From: Gammaproteobacteria bacterium
GTDB taxonomy: Bacteria > Pseudomonadota > Gammaproteobacteria > Xanthomonadales > Wenzhouxiangellaceae
DNA: 64,000 nucleotides
Assembly (NCBI GenBank): GCA_021772985.1
Contig: JAJFKX010000006.1
Location: 1 to 64,000 of the forward strand
Reading direction: 5' to 3'
This document shows positions 26,811-37,790 of this stretch, piece after piece (positions within the stretch are counted from its first letter, which is position 1; every line of letters starts with the position of its first letter). The notes beneath the pieces are model-generated. The model saw only the letters and a program-made list of their open reading frames with translations, was not told the DNA's origin and did not search any database. Both the position numbers and the translations under genes were made by a program.

Positions 26811-27530
26811 TCAGTTGCTGACCAAGGTGCCTATATTGTCACCGCTTACCAATTTGATTAGTGCTTCGGATTTGAACATATTAAAAATTCGAATCGGCAT
26901 GGACTGATCACGGCACAGCACTACGGCATTGGTATCCATGACTTCCAGCTTGCGGGCAATGACTTCATCATAAGTGATGTGATCGAACCGGGTGGCATCA
27001 GGGTTGGTTACCGGGTCACCAGTATAAATCCCATCTACCTTGGTGGCTTTCAGCATCAAGTCAGCGCCAATTTCAATCGCACGCAAACTGGCGGCCGAGT
27101 CAGTAGTGAAAAACGGATTACCTATGCCGGCAGCAAAGATCACCACACGTTTCTTCTCCAGGTGGCGAACTGCGCGCCGCCGAATATAATCTTCACAGAC
27201 GTCACGAACAGATATGGCAGACATAACCCGGGTGGTTACACCACAGCTTTCCAGTGCGTCCTGAAGTGCCAGGCTGTTAATCACTGTAGCCAGCATGCCC
27301 ATATGATCACCGGTGACCCGGTCAATTCCGGATGCCGCCAAGCCGGCACCACGGAATATATTCCCACCGCCTATAACGATGCCGATTTCTACATCAGCCT
27401 CATTAACTATTTTGATTTCAGCTGCTAATCGCTGGATTACATTTGGGTCAATGCCATAGTCTTCATCGCCCAGTAGCGCTTCGCCACTGAGCTTGACAAG
27501 AATCCGTTGATAGGCTGGAGCGATCGGCAT
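26811..27530 (-). CDS. pyrH: UMP kinase
   Basis: Hexameric kinase that phosphorylates UMP to UDP and is controlled by GTP and UTP. The 239-residue amino-acid-kinase fold protein has [12 protein letters not shown] at the N-terminus, [10 protein letters not shown] around residue 53, the segment [20 protein letters not shown], and TVDG-like [20 protein letters not shown] at 165-184. Strings and length match bacterial PyrH. It follows tsf by 19 bases. Confidence 0.97.
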   Translation of the reverse strand: MPIAPAYQRILVKLSGEALLGDEDYGIDPNVIQRLAAEIKIVNEADVEIGIVIGGGNIFRGAGLAASGIDRVTGDHMGMLATVINSLALQDALESCGVTTRVMSAISVRDVCEDYIRRRAVRHLEKKRVVIFAAGIGNPFFTTDSAASLRAIEIGADLMLKATKVDGIYTGDPVTNPDATRFDHITYDEVIARKLEVMDTNAVVLCRDQSMPIRIFNMFKSEALIKLVSGDNIGTLVSN

Positions 27531-27549
27531 AAGTATCTAGTCGATTAGA

Positions 27550-28425
27550 CTAGCTTCCCTGCACCTGCTGCATGACTTCCGCAGCAAAATCACTTTCTTC
27601 CTTTTCAATGCCTTCACCTACAGCCAGGCGTATAAAGGAATTTACCTGAGCATTTTTTTGCTGCAGCAATTTGCCAACGGAAATGTCATTGTCTTTAACA
27701 AACGGTTGACCAGTCAGTGTGATTTCATCTAATTGCTTGCGTAGTCTGCCACTGACCATCTTTTCAATAATTTCTGGTGGCTTGCCGGAATCGGCTGCCT
27801 GGGCAATCAATATTTCCTTTTCTTTGGCAATCACATCAGCCGGAACATCATCACTGCTGATGTAGGCAGGTGAAAACGCTGCGATGTGCATCGCCATGTC
27901 ATATGCCAGCTCGGGATCTCCACCATTCAATGCAGCAATCACGCCAATCCGGCCGCCGTGGATATAGGCATTGACGGTTTGGTCGGATTTGGCAACCCTG
28001 GCCATGCGTCGAACCTGTATGTTCTCACCAATACGGGCAATCAATACCTGCCGGGTTTGTTCTACCGTTTGGTCGCCTTCAATCGGTTGCTCGGACAGCG
28101 TTGCTATATCATCATTGCTGGCGCTTAAAGCTGCTTGCGCAACCTGGGCGCAGAACGCTTTGAAAGAGTCGTCTTTAGCAACAAAGTCTGTTTCACAATT
28201 GATTTCAACGATAACAACCTGGTCATCATTTTCTGCTTTTGAAATCAAGCCTTCTGCTGCGACCCGGCCGGCTTTTTTATCAGCCTTGGCCAAACCGGAT
28301 TTGCGCAGATGCTCATTAGCTGCTTCCAGGTCGCCATCGGTTTCGACCAGAGCTTTTTTGCATTCCATCATGCCAGCACCGGTGCGCTCTCGCAGTTCTT
28401 TCACCAGTTGCGCGGTAATTGCCAT
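27550..28425 (-). CDS. tsf: Elongation factor Ts
   Basis: Nucleotide exchange factor for EF-Tu. The 291-residue protein has the N-terminal UBA-like domain with [16 protein letters not shown], and a core starting with the signature [17 protein letters not shown]. coli Tsf has 283 residues. It lies 45 bases downstream of rpsB and is expected to be transcribed with it and, in part, controlled by the rpsB leader. Confidence 0.97.
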   Translation of the reverse strand: MAITAQLVKELRERTGAGMMECKKALVETDGDLEAANEHLRKSGLAKADKKAGRVAAEGLISKAENDDQVVIVEINCETDFVAKDDSFKAFCAQVAQAALSASNDDIATLSEQPIEGDQTVEQTRQVLIARIGENIQVRRMARVAKSDQTVNAYIHGGRIGVIAALNGGDPELAYDMAMHIAAFSPAYISSDDVPADVIAKEKEILIAQAADSGKPPEIIEKMVSGRLRKQLDEITLTGQPFVKDNDISVGKLLQQKNAQVNSFIRLAVGEGIEKEESDFAAEVMQQVQGS

Positions 28426-28470
28426 TGTATTAGTTCCTCATCAATAATCTTGTTTAACAGTAAAGCAGGC

Positions 28471-29466
28471 TTATTCTTCTTCGCCTGCAGCGTCATCGCT
28501 GGCTTTGGTGGATACTTTTTTAGCCACTTTTTTCTTGGTCGCTTTTTTACTGGTTGCTTTTTTACTTACAGGTGCTGCTGCTTGTTCCTCGACCTTTGCC
28601 GAATCGTCCTTGGCAGTTGTCGCTGAATCTGCAGCTGGATCTGCTTTTTTAGTAACAGTCTTGGTGCTGGCCTTCTTAGCTGTTTTCTTTTTCTTGGATT
28701 TGGCTTGTTTTCCGCTATTTTCAACCGGATTGCCGGCTTCATCCAATTCGATGAATTCCTCATCGCCGGAAAGTGATTGCGGTGCTGAGGCACGGCCTTC
28801 AAGAATGGCTTCAGCTACGGCGCTTGCATACAGCTCAATGGACCGAATTGCATCGTCATTGCCTGGGATTACATAATCGATACCTTCAGGTGAGTGGTTG
28901 GTGTCAACGACTGCAACCAGTGGAATACCGAGAGTGTGTGCTTCTTTTATGGCGATGCTTTCATAACCCACATCAACAACAAACAGTGCATCAGGAACCC
29001 CGCGCATGTCTTTGATGCCGCCCAGGCTGCGTTCCAGTTTTGCCCGTTCGCGTTCCAGTTGCAGAACTTCTTTTTTAACCAACTTTTCAAAGCTGCCGTC
29101 TTCGGCCATGGTCTCTAATTGTTTTAGGCGTTTGATAGATTGCTTAACGGTCCGAAAATTGGTCAGCATGCCACCCAGCCAGCGGTGCGAAACATACGGA
29201 CAACCTGCTTTGGTAGCCTGCTCAGCAATAGGGTCTGAAGCAGCGCGTTTGGTGCCTACAAACATAATATTGCCGCGCCGTGCAGCCAAACCACTGAGGT
29301 AATTGAGCGCATCCTGCATTAAAGGCAGGGTTTTTTCCAGGTTGATAATGTGAATTTTGCCCCGTGCACCAAAAATATATGGTGCCATTTTGGGGTTCCA
29401 AAAACGGGTCTGATGTCCAAAGTGCACGCCAGCTTCAAGCATCTGGCGCATAGTAATGTTAGGCAT
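28471..29466 (-). CDS. rpsB: 30S ribosomal protein S2 with long Lys/Ala/Glu-rich C-terminal tail
   Basis: Small-subunit ribosomal protein. Residues 1-225 are a complete S2 ([63 protein letters not shown]). The protein has 331 residues, about 90 more than E. coli S2 (241). The tail alternates charge: acidic at about 235-249, Lys-rich 253-275, acidic 276-297, Lys-rich 301-322, acidic 323-331. It has AKKK and [11 protein letters not shown] strings that recur in the AT-hook protein encoded at 48.5 kb. Such tails are seen on S2 of some other bacteria, and their role is unknown. A leader hairpin precedes the gene. Confidence 0.96.
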   Translation of the reverse strand: MPNITMRQMLEAGVHFGHQTRFWNPKMAPYIFGARGKIHIINLEKTLPLMQDALNYLSGLAARRGNIMFVGTKRAASDPIAEQATKAGCPYVSHRWLGGMLTNFRTVKQSIKRLKQLETMAEDGSFEKLVKKEVLQLERERAKLERSLGGIKDMRGVPDALFVVDVGYESIAIKEAHTLGIPLVAVVDTNHSPEGIDYVIPGNDDAIRSIELYASAVAEAILEGRASAPQSLSGDEEFIELDEAGNPVENSGKQAKSKKKKTAKKASTKTVTKKADPAADSATTAKDDSAKVEEQAAAPVSKKATSKKATKKKVAKKVSTKASDDAAGEEE

Positions 29467-29528
29467 GATGCCAACTCCTGATTGTTGTTGATCAGCGTGA
29501 TGGCATACATACGTATGGTGACAAGCTG

Positions 29529-29570
29529 ACCAGGGTTAATCCTCCACATTTCCCGATAAACAACCCTGGT
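29529..29570 (-). promoter_or_regulatory. Putative rpsB leader hairpin (S2 autoregulation)
   Basis: Upstream of rpsB on the minus strand, arms ACCAGGGTT (29570-29562) and AACCCTGGT (29537-29529) form a perfect 9-bp stem enclosing 24 bases, about 63 bases before the ATG. An AGGAG lies shortly before the start codon. In gammaproteobacteria the rpsB leader is a conserved structured RNA (known as t44) through which S2 represses its own operon. Position and orientation fit, but I cannot confirm the conserved core. Confidence 0.5.
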
Positions 29571-29738
29571 ATACCAAGGCACCCAGTTCATCGTGACGAA
29601 ATGTGTGTGTATTTATTAACGCAAGCCTATTTTCTATGCTCGCAGTTATCGGTTAAAATTAGATTTACAGGCACAAATCGAATGCGCCAGACAAATCCGT
29701 ACTATTATCCCATTGACCGAGCTGTTAAACAAGTCCTA

Positions 29739-30671
29739 ATGCTAAGCAAAGAATCAAGCAATTTGAATGTCCAAAATGATCAGGTTTATGTAGCTACGTT
29801 TTACCGATTTGTAGCATTAGAACAGGTCGCAGAATTGCGCGCACGCATTCAGCATGAATGTGTGCGGCTGCAATTGATGGGCACTATTTTATTAGCCGGC
29901 GAAGGTATCAACTCAACTGTTTGTGGTAGCCATGCTTCATTACAAAAATTATTCACCTGGCTTAATCAGTTTCCGCAACTTGCAAATATAGAGTATCGGC
30001 TCACTAAAGCCGATATGACACCATTTAAGCGTTTGAAAGTCAGGGTGCGCGCAGAAATCGTTAGTTTTGGTCAGGACGGATTGAATCCGGTTGAGCAAAC
30101 CGGGCAGCATATTTCACCAAGGCAGTGGGATGCATTGGTACAACGTCAAGATGTCCGCTTATTGGATACCCGTAATCACTATGAGGTTGATTTAGGTCGA
30201 TTCCAGGGTGCCGAGAATCCTGATACCGGCCATTTCAGGGCATTTACTGATTATGTTCAGCAACAGTTGGACCCGGCCAGTGATCAACACGTGGCAATGT
30301 ATTGTACTGGTGGTATTCGTTGTGAAAAAGCCAGTGCCTGGATGTTGAAGCAGGGTTTTAAGAACGTTTATCAATTGGATGGGGGGATTTTGAATTACCT
30401 GGAGAAAATGCCGGAAAATGAAAGCAGCTGGGAAGGTGAATGTTTTGTGTTTGATGACAGGGTTACACTGGATCATCATCTGCAACCAACCCAAAGGCCT
30501 GTTTGTACAGCCTGCCGGATGCCTTTGACCGCCGGTGATATGGCTTCAGCTGATTATGAAAAACATATCAGTTGCCCTCACTGCATCCAGCGATTAACGC
30601 CGCAACGAGAACAACGTTTTCGTGAGCGTGCGCTCCAATATAAGCTGCGAGCTGAGCGTGGTATTGATTAA
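29739..30671 (+). CDS. trhO: tRNA uridine(34) hydroxylase, rhodanese family (TrhO/YceA)
   Basis: Oxygen-dependent hydroxylation of U34 in tRNA as the first step of (c)mo5U formation. From ATG 29739 the product has 310 residues. It has an N-terminal acylphosphatase-like domain (VATFYRFV to GEGINSTVCGSH) and a rhodanese domain from about 125 with LLDTRNHYEVDLG and catalytic Cys189 in YCTGGIRCEKASAW. A Cys-rich tail (VCTACRMPL and SCPHCIQRL) follows, typical of the long TrhO subgroup. The start is uncertain: the frame is open back to 29601, and ATG 29682 is an alternative. None has a clear ribosome-binding site, and the upstream region is shared with the rpsB leader. Confidence 0.88.
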   Translation: MLSKESSNLNVQNDQVYVATFYRFVALEQVAELRARIQHECVRLQLMGTILLAGEGINSTVCGSHASLQKLFTWLNQFPQLANIEYRLTKADMTPFKRLKVRVRAEIVSFGQDGLNPVEQTGQHISPRQWDALVQRQDVRLLDTRNHYEVDLGRFQGAENPDTGHFRAFTDYVQQQLDPASDQHVAMYCTGGIRCEKASAWMLKQGFKNVYQLDGGILNYLEKMPENESSWEGECFVFDDRVTLDHHLQPTQRPVCTACRMPLTAGDMASADYEKHISCPHCIQRLTPQREQRFRERALQYKLRAERGID

Positions 30672-30730
30672 GGTTTATTAAGCTGAGTTTCAGCAAGCCG
30701 GCATTGTCTGACGTCACTAACAGGTTAGTA

Positions 30731-31234
30731 TTAATCTTCTGTCGCGGTCAGGGCTTTCGACAGAACCAAAGCATCTTCGCGTGTCTGGTGTGCAACCTGA
30801 TCATCGTCACTGCCCTGACGGTAGTAATCCGGTCGACGTCCGATCACTGCAAAACCTTCGGCCTGATACATACGGATTGCCGGCCAGTTGCTGGGGCGCA
30901 CTTCTAAAAACATACTGTTGGCACTGTTTAGACGGGCTAAATGCAAACAATTGTGCAATAAGCGCCGGCCGTAACCACGACCCTGTTGAGAGGGTTTAAT
31001 GCAGATATTCAATAAGTGAGCCTCATTGGCTGCGATGCTGGTAATGGCATGGCCTATTACATCGTCACCAATTTCCAGTATCCGGCATGGGTAACCCACC
31101 CGTATACAGTCGGCGAAAATCCCACGCGTCCAAGGGAAGTCATAAGCCTGACATTCATTGGTATGTACCGCATCCAGATCATACAGCTGCATCTGCCTGA
31201 TCAAGGCATGCTGGGGTTTGATGACAGCTACCAC
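30731..31234 (-). CDS. rimI: Ribosomal protein S18 alanine N-acetyltransferase
   Basis: GNAT-fold enzyme that acetylates the N-terminal Ala of ribosomal protein S18. I start at GTG 31234, which has GGAG five bases upstream and overlaps the holD stop by 7 bases. This gives 167 residues. An ATG at 31258 would lie inside holD. The acetyl-CoA loop is LLNICIKPSQQGRGYGRRLL, and the C-terminal LEVRPSNWPAIRMYQAEGFAVIGRRPDYY has the RimI pattern with the family Tyr near the end. The holD-rimI order is the same as in E. coli. Confidence 0.92.
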   Translation of the reverse strand: MVAVIKPQHALIRQMQLYDLDAVHTNECQAYDFPWTRGIFADCIRVGYPCRILEIGDDVIGHAITSIAANEAHLLNICIKPSQQGRGYGRRLLHNCLHLARLNSANSMFLEVRPSNWPAIRMYQAEGFAVIGRRPDYYRQGSDDDQVAHQTREDALVLSKALTATED

Positions 31235-31689
31235 AGCTGCTCCTGCAATGTGTGCCAAAGTTGTTGTTTCACGGTTGGTTGATTGTGCCAGGTGGAGATA
31301 GGCGGTAGTTGGATCAGGTAATTACCATTCGATTTTAACCAGGCCAGTTGCTCCTCCGGTAGCCCAATGGCAAGCACACCAGTCGTTTCCAGCAATTCTT
31401 TTGGTTGGCTGGTAATAATCGCAGCGGACGGGTTATTGAGTTGGGTGCTGATGCACAATGCTTGCAGATCTTTGAGTATCGGCGCCCAATGATTCTGAGA
31501 AACGGCATCGCCCAGCCAGATCAGCCAGCCCGATGTGGTGCGTAATTTTGTTGTGGTCAGGCGTTCAGTGGTGTTGCTGTCAGGGTGTGTATTGGCTGTA
31601 GGTGGTGTCGCAACGGCGGTATCTGTACGCATTTGCCATGCTGTAATACCCATCGCCTGAAGGTAATGTTGGCGGTGTAGATGCAGCAT
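31228..31689 (-). CDS. holD: DNA polymerase III psi subunit
   Basis: Psi links the clamp loader to chi (HolC) and to SSB. The sequence diverges fast, but three points support the call. First, the N-terminal RQHYLQAMGITAWQMRTD matches the pattern of E. coli HolD (LQQLGITQWSLR). Second, the C-terminal PTVKQQLWHTLQEQ matches the family's PTA-ALWQQI segment. Third, the gene sits directly upstream of rimI as in E. coli. It has 153 residues. The Thr-rich linker at about 20-50 is low complexity. Its partner gene holC is present at 37.8 kb. Confidence 0.8.
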   Translation of the reverse strand: MLHLHRQHYLQAMGITAWQMRTDTAVATPPTANTHPDSNTTERLTTTKLRTTSGWLIWLGDAVSQNHWAPILKDLQALCISTQLNNPSAAIITSQPKELLETTGVLAIGLPEEQLAWLKSNGNYLIQLPPISTWHNQPTVKQQLWHTLQEQLW

Positions 31690-32487
31690 TTAATCGGAAT
31701 CCGTGGGTTGATTGCGCCGACTGCGCTGCCGCTGTCGACCCCGTAAGGTAATGACTATGCCTGAGGCTACATACAAAGCACCCGCCAGCATCAATACCAA
31801 TGGTGTATTGAGAGCAAGCAAGACAAAAATCAACAACAGAATAAAAGCCCAGCCCTGTGGCCGTTGTTGCGAATCAGGCATCGACTTGAAGCTCAGGTAA
31901 CGAAACCGGCTGAACATTAAGACACCCAGCACAATGGTAATAATCGCCATTAGCCAGGAAAGGTTTACCGGCGAGAAATCCTGCTGGACACAAAACCATA
32001 CGGTACATACCAAAGTTACCGCTGCTGCCGGGCTGGCTAATCCCTGAAAATGATGTTTGTCAAAACTTTTGGCCTGGGCGTTATAGCGGGCTAATCGCAT
32101 AGCAGCGCATGCAGTGAAGACAAATGCCGCAAGCCAGCCAAACTTTCCGGCAGCAGCACCAAAGTCGCGTAAATAGTGCAATGACCAGCTGTACATCAAT
32201 ATCGACGGAGCCACGCCGAAACTGATCAAATCTGACATGGAGTCATAATACAGGCCGAATTCACTTTGGCTATTTGTTGCACGAGCCACTCTGCCATCAG
32301 CACCATCCAACAGCGCAGCTATAAGCACTGCAACTGCTGCAGCGACATAACGTTCACCTACGGCTGCGATAATGCTATAGAATCCGGCAAACATGGCGCC
32401 GGTGGTCAGTGCATTTGGCAGCAAGTAAATACCACGTTTGCGCAAACTGGCTTTGGGTATCTCAGATGAATTATCGTTTGTACTCAT
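31690..32487 (-). CDS. pssA: CDP-diacylglycerol-serine O-phosphatidyltransferase
   Basis: Makes phosphatidylserine from CDP-diacylglycerol and serine in the inner membrane, the entry to phosphatidylethanolamine. This 265-residue polytopic protein has the complete CDP-alcohol phosphotransferase motif with D64-G65, A68-R69, G78, D82 and D86. Hydrophobic segments lie near 25-60, 110-130, 145-170, 175-195 and 210-245. This is the integral-membrane type (Bacillus-like), not the peripheral E. coli type. It is followed without a gap by holD. Upstream lies the divergent DUF4124 gene. Confidence 0.94.
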   Translation of the reverse strand: MSTNDNSSEIPKASLRKRGIYLLPNALTTGAMFAGFYSIIAAVGERYVAAAVAVLIAALLDGADGRVARATNSQSEFGLYYDSMSDLISFGVAPSILMYSWSLHYLRDFGAAAGKFGWLAAFVFTACAAMRLARYNAQAKSFDKHHFQGLASPAAAVTLVCTVWFCVQQDFSPVNLSWLMAIITIVLGVLMFSRFRYLSFKSMPDSQQRPQGWAFILLLIFVLLALNTPLVLMLAGALYVASGIVITLRGRQRQRSRRNQPTDSD

Positions 32488-32607
32488 AAGGTGTTATTCT
32501 AGCTGCAAAACTTTGGTGTTATTCAGTAAGGAAACCAGCGCTGTTATCATCAAAACGACTCCTCAACTTTGGTGACAACGGACGTGGTTCACATAGGAAC
32601 AAAGGCA

Positions 32608-33090
32608 ATGCTATCAAGACTGCTAACGAGTTGTGCGATAAAGTCAATTTCAGTAACCGCTCTGTGGGCATGTTTGGTATTAAATATGCTATCAATATCT
32701 GTCTATGCAGTGGAAGTATACAGTTGGGTTGATGAAAATGGGATTCAACATTTTGCCGGTCAACCCCCCGGTCATGACAATTATGAGCGTATGACATTGC
32801 ACGATCGGGGGGGCGCAAGAGTGATTTCTCGTCCGGCAGCCGAGCAAACAGAGCAAGTGGTGACCGCTCAGGAAACCATTATTACCACACCGGATAGAAC
32901 CGTAACCGTCATTGATCCTGAGGTGATTGCTGCCAATTGTAACCGGGCACGCAATAACATAGACCTGGTGAATTCCCGGCGCCGGATAGTGTTGACTGGT
33001 GATGATGGCGAGCCCCGACGTCTGAACGATACTGAGCGGGCATCCCTGGTATCTGAATCGCAAGCCTATATCGACGAAAACTGCGGTTAA
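32608..33090 (+). CDS. DUF4124 domain secreted protein
   Basis: This 160-residue exported protein begins with a signal peptide and hydrophobic segment (SVTALWACLVLNMLSISVYA). It is followed at once by the DUF4124 core YSWVDENGIQHFAGQPPGHD, a small beta module common in gammaproteobacterial envelope proteins. The rest is polar with two Cys (NCNRARN and DENCG), which may pair in the periplasm. Function is unknown. AGGAACAAAGGC precedes ATG 32608. An earlier in-frame ATG at 32569 is less likely. Confidence 0.8.
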   Translation: MLSRLLTSCAIKSISVTALWACLVLNMLSISVYAVEVYSWVDENGIQHFAGQPPGHDNYERMTLHDRGGARVISRPAAEQTEQVVTAQETIITTPDRTVTVIDPEVIAANCNRARNNIDLVNSRRRIVLTGDDGEPRRLNDTERASLVSESQAYIDENCG

Positions 33091-33214
33091 GCTTTAATCA
33101 TTCAGCCTGACAGTATTATTTAAAACTCCCTGCAATTAATGCACTGGGGATTTTAACCAGTGCTATACAACGCTACACTAACCTGCTTTATCCAGTCAGG
33201 TCAGTCAAGCAGCC

Positions 33215-34921
33215 ATGAAAACTACTCAAATGCATCTGGTTACGCGTCGCGAGGTTCCTGCAGATGCGGAAATCCCCAGCCATCAATTGATGTTGCGTAC
33301 AGGTATGGTTCGCAAACATGGTGCAGGAATTTATACCTGGGCGCCACTTGGTTTGCGGGTGTTGCATAAAGTGGAAGCTGTTGTACGAGAAGAAATGAAT
33401 CGTATCGGTGCGCTGGAAATGTTGATGCCGGCAGTGCAACCAGCGGAACTCTGGCAGGAAAGTGGTCGTTGGAGTGATTTTGGACCGCTGTTGCTGAAAA
33501 TCACTGACAGTAATCAGCGAGAATATTGTTTTGGTCCAACACATGAAGAAATCATTACTGATTTCGCTCGCAATGAAATTAAAAGTTTCAAACAATTGCC
33601 GTTGTGTTTTTATCAGATTCAAACCAAGTTTCGAGATGAAATCCGCCCTCGTTTTGGTGTTATGCGGGCGCGTGAGTTTTTGATGAAGGACGGTTATTCA
33701 TTCCATATCGACGCTGACAGCCTGGCAGAAACCTACCAGGATATGTATCAGGCTTACACTGCTATTTTCAGCAGATTGGGCTTGACATTTAGGGCAGTGG
33801 CAGCAGATTCCGGCGCTATTGGCGGTAGTGGCTCACATGAATTTCATGTGCTGGCCGAGGCTGGAGAGGATTTATTGGCAGTATCCAGTGAGGGTGATTA
33901 TGCAGCCAATATTGAGTTGGCTGAGGCAGTGTGTAATGACTTGCGGCCAGCGCCATCACAATCGATGGATCTGGGGGATACTCCAGGTATCAAAACCATT
34001 GATGCGCTTTGCCAGGCATTCGAATTGCCGGCTGCCAAAACCATCAAGACATTGATCGTACATGCCAGCGAACAGGTTGATGCAGACTTGATTGCATTGA
34101 TTGTGCGAGGTGATCATCAATTAAACGAATTAAAAGCCGCCAAGTTGCCGGAGGTGGCAACACCATTGATGTTCGCTAATGAGACGTCCATTCGTACAGC
34201 CATTGGTGCCGGGCCGGGTTCTCTTGGGCCGGTTGAGTTGCCAATTCCAGTAATTATTGATCGCAGTGTTGCTGCGATGGCAGATTTTGCGGCTGGTGCT
34301 AACCAGGATGACAAACATTATTTTAATATCAACTGGGAACGTGATGTCGAATTGCCGGTGGTGGCAGATTTGCGCAATGTTCAGGCTGGTGATCCCAGCC
34401 CGGATGGTAACGGTGAGCTGGCATTAATTCGAGGTATAGAAGTTGGCCACATTTTTCAGCTTGGCAGTAAATACAGCGAATCGATGAATGCTGTGGTCAT
34501 GGATGTTGACGGTAAATCCAGGGCCATGCAAATGGGTTGTTACGGTGTTGGTGTGTCACGGATTGTTGCAGCGGCGATTGAACAACACCATGATGACAAA
34601 GGAATTGTCTGGCCGGCACCACTTGCCCCTTGGCAGATTGTGATCTTGCCGATGAATCAACATAAATCGCCACGTGTGGCTGAGGCTGCAGAAAATTTGT
34701 ATAACGAACTGATTGCACGTGGGGTTGAAGTGTTATGGGACAATCGTTCGATTCGCCCCGGGGTGATGTTCAAGGACATGGAGTTGGTTGGCATTCCGCA
34801 TCAAGTTGTGATCGGAGAACGTAGTCTGGATGCAAATGAGGTTGAATATCGCTCGCGTGCAGGTGAGCAGTCGCAGTTGCCACTGTCAGGCCTGGCAGAC
34901 CATTTGGTTAAGTTGTTATAA
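33215..34921 (+). CDS. proS: Prolyl-tRNA synthetase
   Basis: Class II aminoacyl-tRNA synthetase charging tRNA-Pro. The 568-residue product matches the E. coli-type enzyme (572) with its editing domain. Motif 2 is [26 protein letters not shown] (about 145-170). The inserted YbaK-like editing domain spans about 225-400 ([20 protein letters not shown]), motif 3 is [17 protein letters not shown] near 440, and an anticodon-binding domain follows. The ATG is 14 bases after a CAGGTCAG stretch. It converges on valS. Confidence 0.97.
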   Translation: MKTTQMHLVTRREVPADAEIPSHQLMLRTGMVRKHGAGIYTWAPLGLRVLHKVEAVVREEMNRIGALEMLMPAVQPAELWQESGRWSDFGPLLLKITDSNQREYCFGPTHEEIITDFARNEIKSFKQLPLCFYQIQTKFRDEIRPRFGVMRAREFLMKDGYSFHIDADSLAETYQDMYQAYTAIFSRLGLTFRAVAADSGAIGGSGSHEFHVLAEAGEDLLAVSSEGDYAANIELAEAVCNDLRPAPSQSMDLGDTPGIKTIDALCQAFELPAAKTIKTLIVHASEQVDADLIALIVRGDHQLNELKAAKLPEVATPLMFANETSIRTAIGAGPGSLGPVELPIPVIIDRSVAAMADFAAGANQDDKHYFNINWERDVELPVVADLRNVQAGDPSPDGNGELALIRGIEVGHIFQLGSKYSESMNAVVMDVDGKSRAMQMGCYGVGVSRIVAAAIEQHHDDKGIVWPAPLAPWQIVILPMNQHKSPRVAEAAENLYNELIARGVEVLWDNRSIRPGVMFKDMELVGIPHQVVIGERSLDANEVEYRSRAGEQSQLPLSGLADHLVKLL

Positions 34922-34976
34922 CTGGGACCGTTTTTTGAATGGCCGGTAATTGGCAAGCTTGTTCATTTTATTCAGC

Positions 34977-35008
34977 ATTTGAGTCATTCAGAAATGAATG
35001 ACTCAAAT
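34977..35008. terminator. Hairpin between convergent proS and valS
   Basis: Arms ATTTGAGTCATTCA (34977-34990) and TGAATGACTCAAAT (34995-35008) form a perfect 14-bp stem closed by a GAAA tetraloop on the plus strand. It abuts the valS stop codon (35011-35009) and lies 56 bases after the proS stop. No long T run follows, so termination strength is uncertain. The place between two convergent genes suggests a bidirectional terminator or 3'-end stabiliser. Confidence 0.65.
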
Positions 35009-37783
35009 TTACTGCATGGACTCCAATTGCACCAATTGATCATCGATACTATCCAGTTCTATTTGAATTTCAGCTAACCGTTCCCGCTCTTTTTCGACCA
35101 CTGCTGCAGGCGCATTGTTAACAAATTTATCATTGTTGAGTTTGGCTGTTAATTGTATTTTCTGTTGCTGGGATTTCTGTTGCTGTTTTGTCAAGCGGGC
35201 AATTTCTGCAGCCACATCAATCAATCCGGCCAACGGAATAAACAGCTGTATATGATCAACGCGGGCAGTAGCGCATTGTTCAGAAGCTTCAGGCTTATCC
35301 AGCCAGGTGATGGACTCAATTCGTGCCAGTTTTTGTAACCATGGCAGGAACTTGTCGATGAGCTTTTCATCGGCTGAGCGCTGGTCACTCCAGATTTTTA
35401 CCGGAAGTGGTTTGCCAGGTGCAAGATTTAATTCTGTGCGGGTTGAGCGTACCGCCTGGATCATGCTTTTCAGCCAGTCGATTTGAGTTTCCGCTGAATA
35501 ATCTCTATCCGCGGCTTGTGGGAATGGGCGTTGTAGGATGCTGTGCTCATCTAAGCCAAGCGGTTGCCGTAAGCGCTGCCAGATTTCTTCAGTAATAAAT
35601 GGGATGATCGGGTGGAGCAATAGCAGTAATTGTTCAAGTACTTCCGCCAATGTCTGTTGCGTGGCAGCCCGAAGACCAGGGTCAGCATTGTCTGATAAAT
35701 TGGACTTGGATAATTCCAGGTACCAGTCACAAAATTCATTCCAGGTGAATTCGTACAATGTCTGAGCGGCCAGATCAAACCGGTATTGGTCGAAATGGCG
35801 GCGTACTTCATTGGTGGTGTGTGCCAGCCGAGAGCGAATCCAGTTATTAACATGCTGTGCAGATGTTGCAGAATTCGAATGATCGATATGGCCAACATTA
35901 TCTTCCAGGTGCATTAATGCAAAACGAGCTGCATTCCATAATTTATTACAGAAATTGCGGTAACCTTGAACACGACTCATATCAATGCTCATATCCCGGC
36001 CCTGAGTGGCAAGTGAACTGAAGGTAAACCGCAACGCATCGGTGCCATAGCCGGGAATACCATCCGGGAAATCTTTTTTTGTGGATTTATTAATAGCAGA
36101 CTGCATCTGCGGCTGCATTAGTCCAGTTGTTCGTTTTGTCAGTAATGCGTCCAGTTCAATACCATCAATAACATCCAATGGATCCAGTACATTGCCTTTT
36201 GATTTGGACATTTTTTGCCCTTGGGCATCACGGATCAAGCCATGCACATATACGTCATGAAACGGGACTTTACCGGTAAACTTCAATCCCATCATGATCA
36301 TTCGGGCCACCCAGAAGAATATAATGTCAAAACCGGTAACCAACACACTGGTTGGGTAGAAAGTCTCTAGGCGTTCAGTTTGCTGTGGCCAGCCCAGTGT
36401 AGAAAATGGCCACAAGGCAGATGAAAACCAGGTATCCAGAACATCCGGATCCTGGCGCAAATTCAGGTCATCTGGCAGATTGTATTTACGGCGCGCAGCT
36501 GATTCATTGTGGGCAACATAGATATTTCCTGCATCGTCATACCAGGCAGGTATCCGGTGACCCCACCATAATTGCCTGCTGATACACCAATCCTGAATGT
36601 TTTCCATCCAATTAAAATAGGTCGTTTGCCAGTTTTCGGGAATAAAGCGAATCTCTCCATTGCGCACAGCGTTGATGGCAGGTTCGGCCAGGGGCTCAGT
36701 TTTCACAAACCATTGATCGGTTAAGTAGGGTTCCAAAATGGCACCTGAGCGATCGCCTCTTGGGATCGCCATCTGGTGTTTATCTGTTTGCTGCAACAAA
36801 CCTGCTTGTTCCAGGTCTGCAACCACCTGCTGACGTGCAGCCAACCGATCGAGACCCTGATATTTTTCAGGGACAGCATCATTAAGGGTGGCATCCTGGT
36901 TCAGGATATTAATGATGTCCAATCGATTACGTTGACCAACATCCCAATCGTTGAAATCATGCGCTGGAGTGATTTTTACACAACCAGAGCCAAATTCGGG
37001 ATCAACGTATCCATCGGCTATAACTGGGATACGCCGGCTAGTTAAAGGGAGCTCCAGTTCCAGCCCAACTAAATCATGATAGCGCTCATCATCAGGGTGA
37101 ACCGCAACCGCAGTGTCACCCAACATGGTTTCCGGGCGCGTGGTTGCAACTGTCACATGGCCCTTGCCGTCACAGCGTGGGTAGCGGATATGCCACAAAT
37201 AACCCTGTTCATCATTATTGACAACCTCCAGGTCGCTGAGGGCGGTGTGCAGTACCGGGTCCCAGTTGACTAACCGTTGGCCACGGTAGATCAGTCCTTC
37301 CTGATGCAATTCAACAAATACATCGATTACCGCTTTAGACAAACCTTCGTCCATGGTAAATCGCTCGTTATCCCAATCGACAGAAGCGCCCAGGCGTTGC
37401 ATCTGCTGGCGAATGTTGCCTCCGGATTGCTCCTTCCACTGCCAGACTTCATCTGTAAAAGCCTTGCGGCCGATATCATGGCGGTTTTTACCTTGTGCTG
37501 ATAATCGGCGTTCAACAACCATCTGGGTTGCGATACCTGCATGGTCTGTACCACATTGCCAAAGTGTTTTGTGTCCCAGCATTTTGTGATAGCGGGTTAG
37601 CAAATCCATGATAGTGTCTTGAAATGCATGTCCGATATGCAGGTTGCCGGTGACATTAGGCGGCGGCAGCATAATGCAATAGGACGGTTTATCTTGTGAT
37701 AACTCCGGTGAGAACAGCTGGTGTTCCAGCCAGTAGCTATACCATTTTTGCTCAATGGATTGTGGGTCGTAGGTTTTTTCCAT
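35009..37783 (-). CDS. valS: Valyl-tRNA synthetase
   Basis: Class I synthetase for valine with an editing domain. It has 924 residues. The HIGH motif is at H49-H52 in [15 protein letters not shown], and KMSKS lies around residue 525 in [14 protein letters not shown]. The editing CP1 domain includes [21 protein letters not shown]-terminal coiled coil of about 60 residues (from about 860) is typical of ValS. It lies in the E. coli-like order pepA-holC-valS and follows holC by 7 bases. Confidence 0.98.
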   Translation of the reverse strand: MEKTYDPQSIEQKWYSYWLEHQLFSPELSQDKPSYCIMLPPPNVTGNLHIGHAFQDTIMDLLTRYHKMLGHKTLWQCGTDHAGIATQMVVERRLSAQGKNRHDIGRKAFTDEVWQWKEQSGGNIRQQMQRLGASVDWDNERFTMDEGLSKAVIDVFVELHQEGLIYRGQRLVNWDPVLHTALSDLEVVNNDEQGYLWHIRYPRCDGKGHVTVATTRPETMLGDTAVAVHPDDERYHDLVGLELELPLTSRRIPVIADGYVDPEFGSGCVKITPAHDFNDWDVGQRNRLDIINILNQDATLNDAVPEKYQGLDRLAARQQVVADLEQAGLLQQTDKHQMAIPRGDRSGAILEPYLTDQWFVKTEPLAEPAINAVRNGEIRFIPENWQTTYFNWMENIQDWCISRQLWWGHRIPAWYDDAGNIYVAHNESAARRKYNLPDDLNLRQDPDVLDTWFSSALWPFSTLGWPQQTERLETFYPTSVLVTGFDIIFFWVARMIMMGLKFTGKVPFHDVYVHGLIRDAQGQKMSKSKGNVLDPLDVIDGIELDALLTKRTTGLMQPQMQSAINKSTKKDFPDGIPGYGTDALRFTFSSLATQGRDMSIDMSRVQGYRNFCNKLWNAARFALMHLEDNVGHIDHSNSATSAQHVNNWIRSRLAHTTNEVRRHFDQYRFDLAAQTLYEFTWNEFCDWYLELSKSNLSDNADPGLRAATQQTLAEVLEQLLLLLHPIIPFITEEIWQRLRQPLGLDEHSILQRPFPQAADRDYSAETQIDWLKSMIQAVRSTRTELNLAPGKPLPVKIWSDQRSADEKLIDKFLPWLQKLARIESITWLDKPEASEQCATARVDHIQLFIPLAGLIDVAAEIARLTKQQQKSQQQKIQLTAKLNNDKFVNNAPAAVVEKERERLAEIQIELDSIDDQLVQLESMQ

Positions 37784-37790
37784 GCCTGGG

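Noticed and set aside
31235-31258. ATG start for RimI at 31258
   Set aside because: GTG 31234 has a well-placed GGAG and limits the overlap with holD to 7 bases. The extra residues do not fit RimI.
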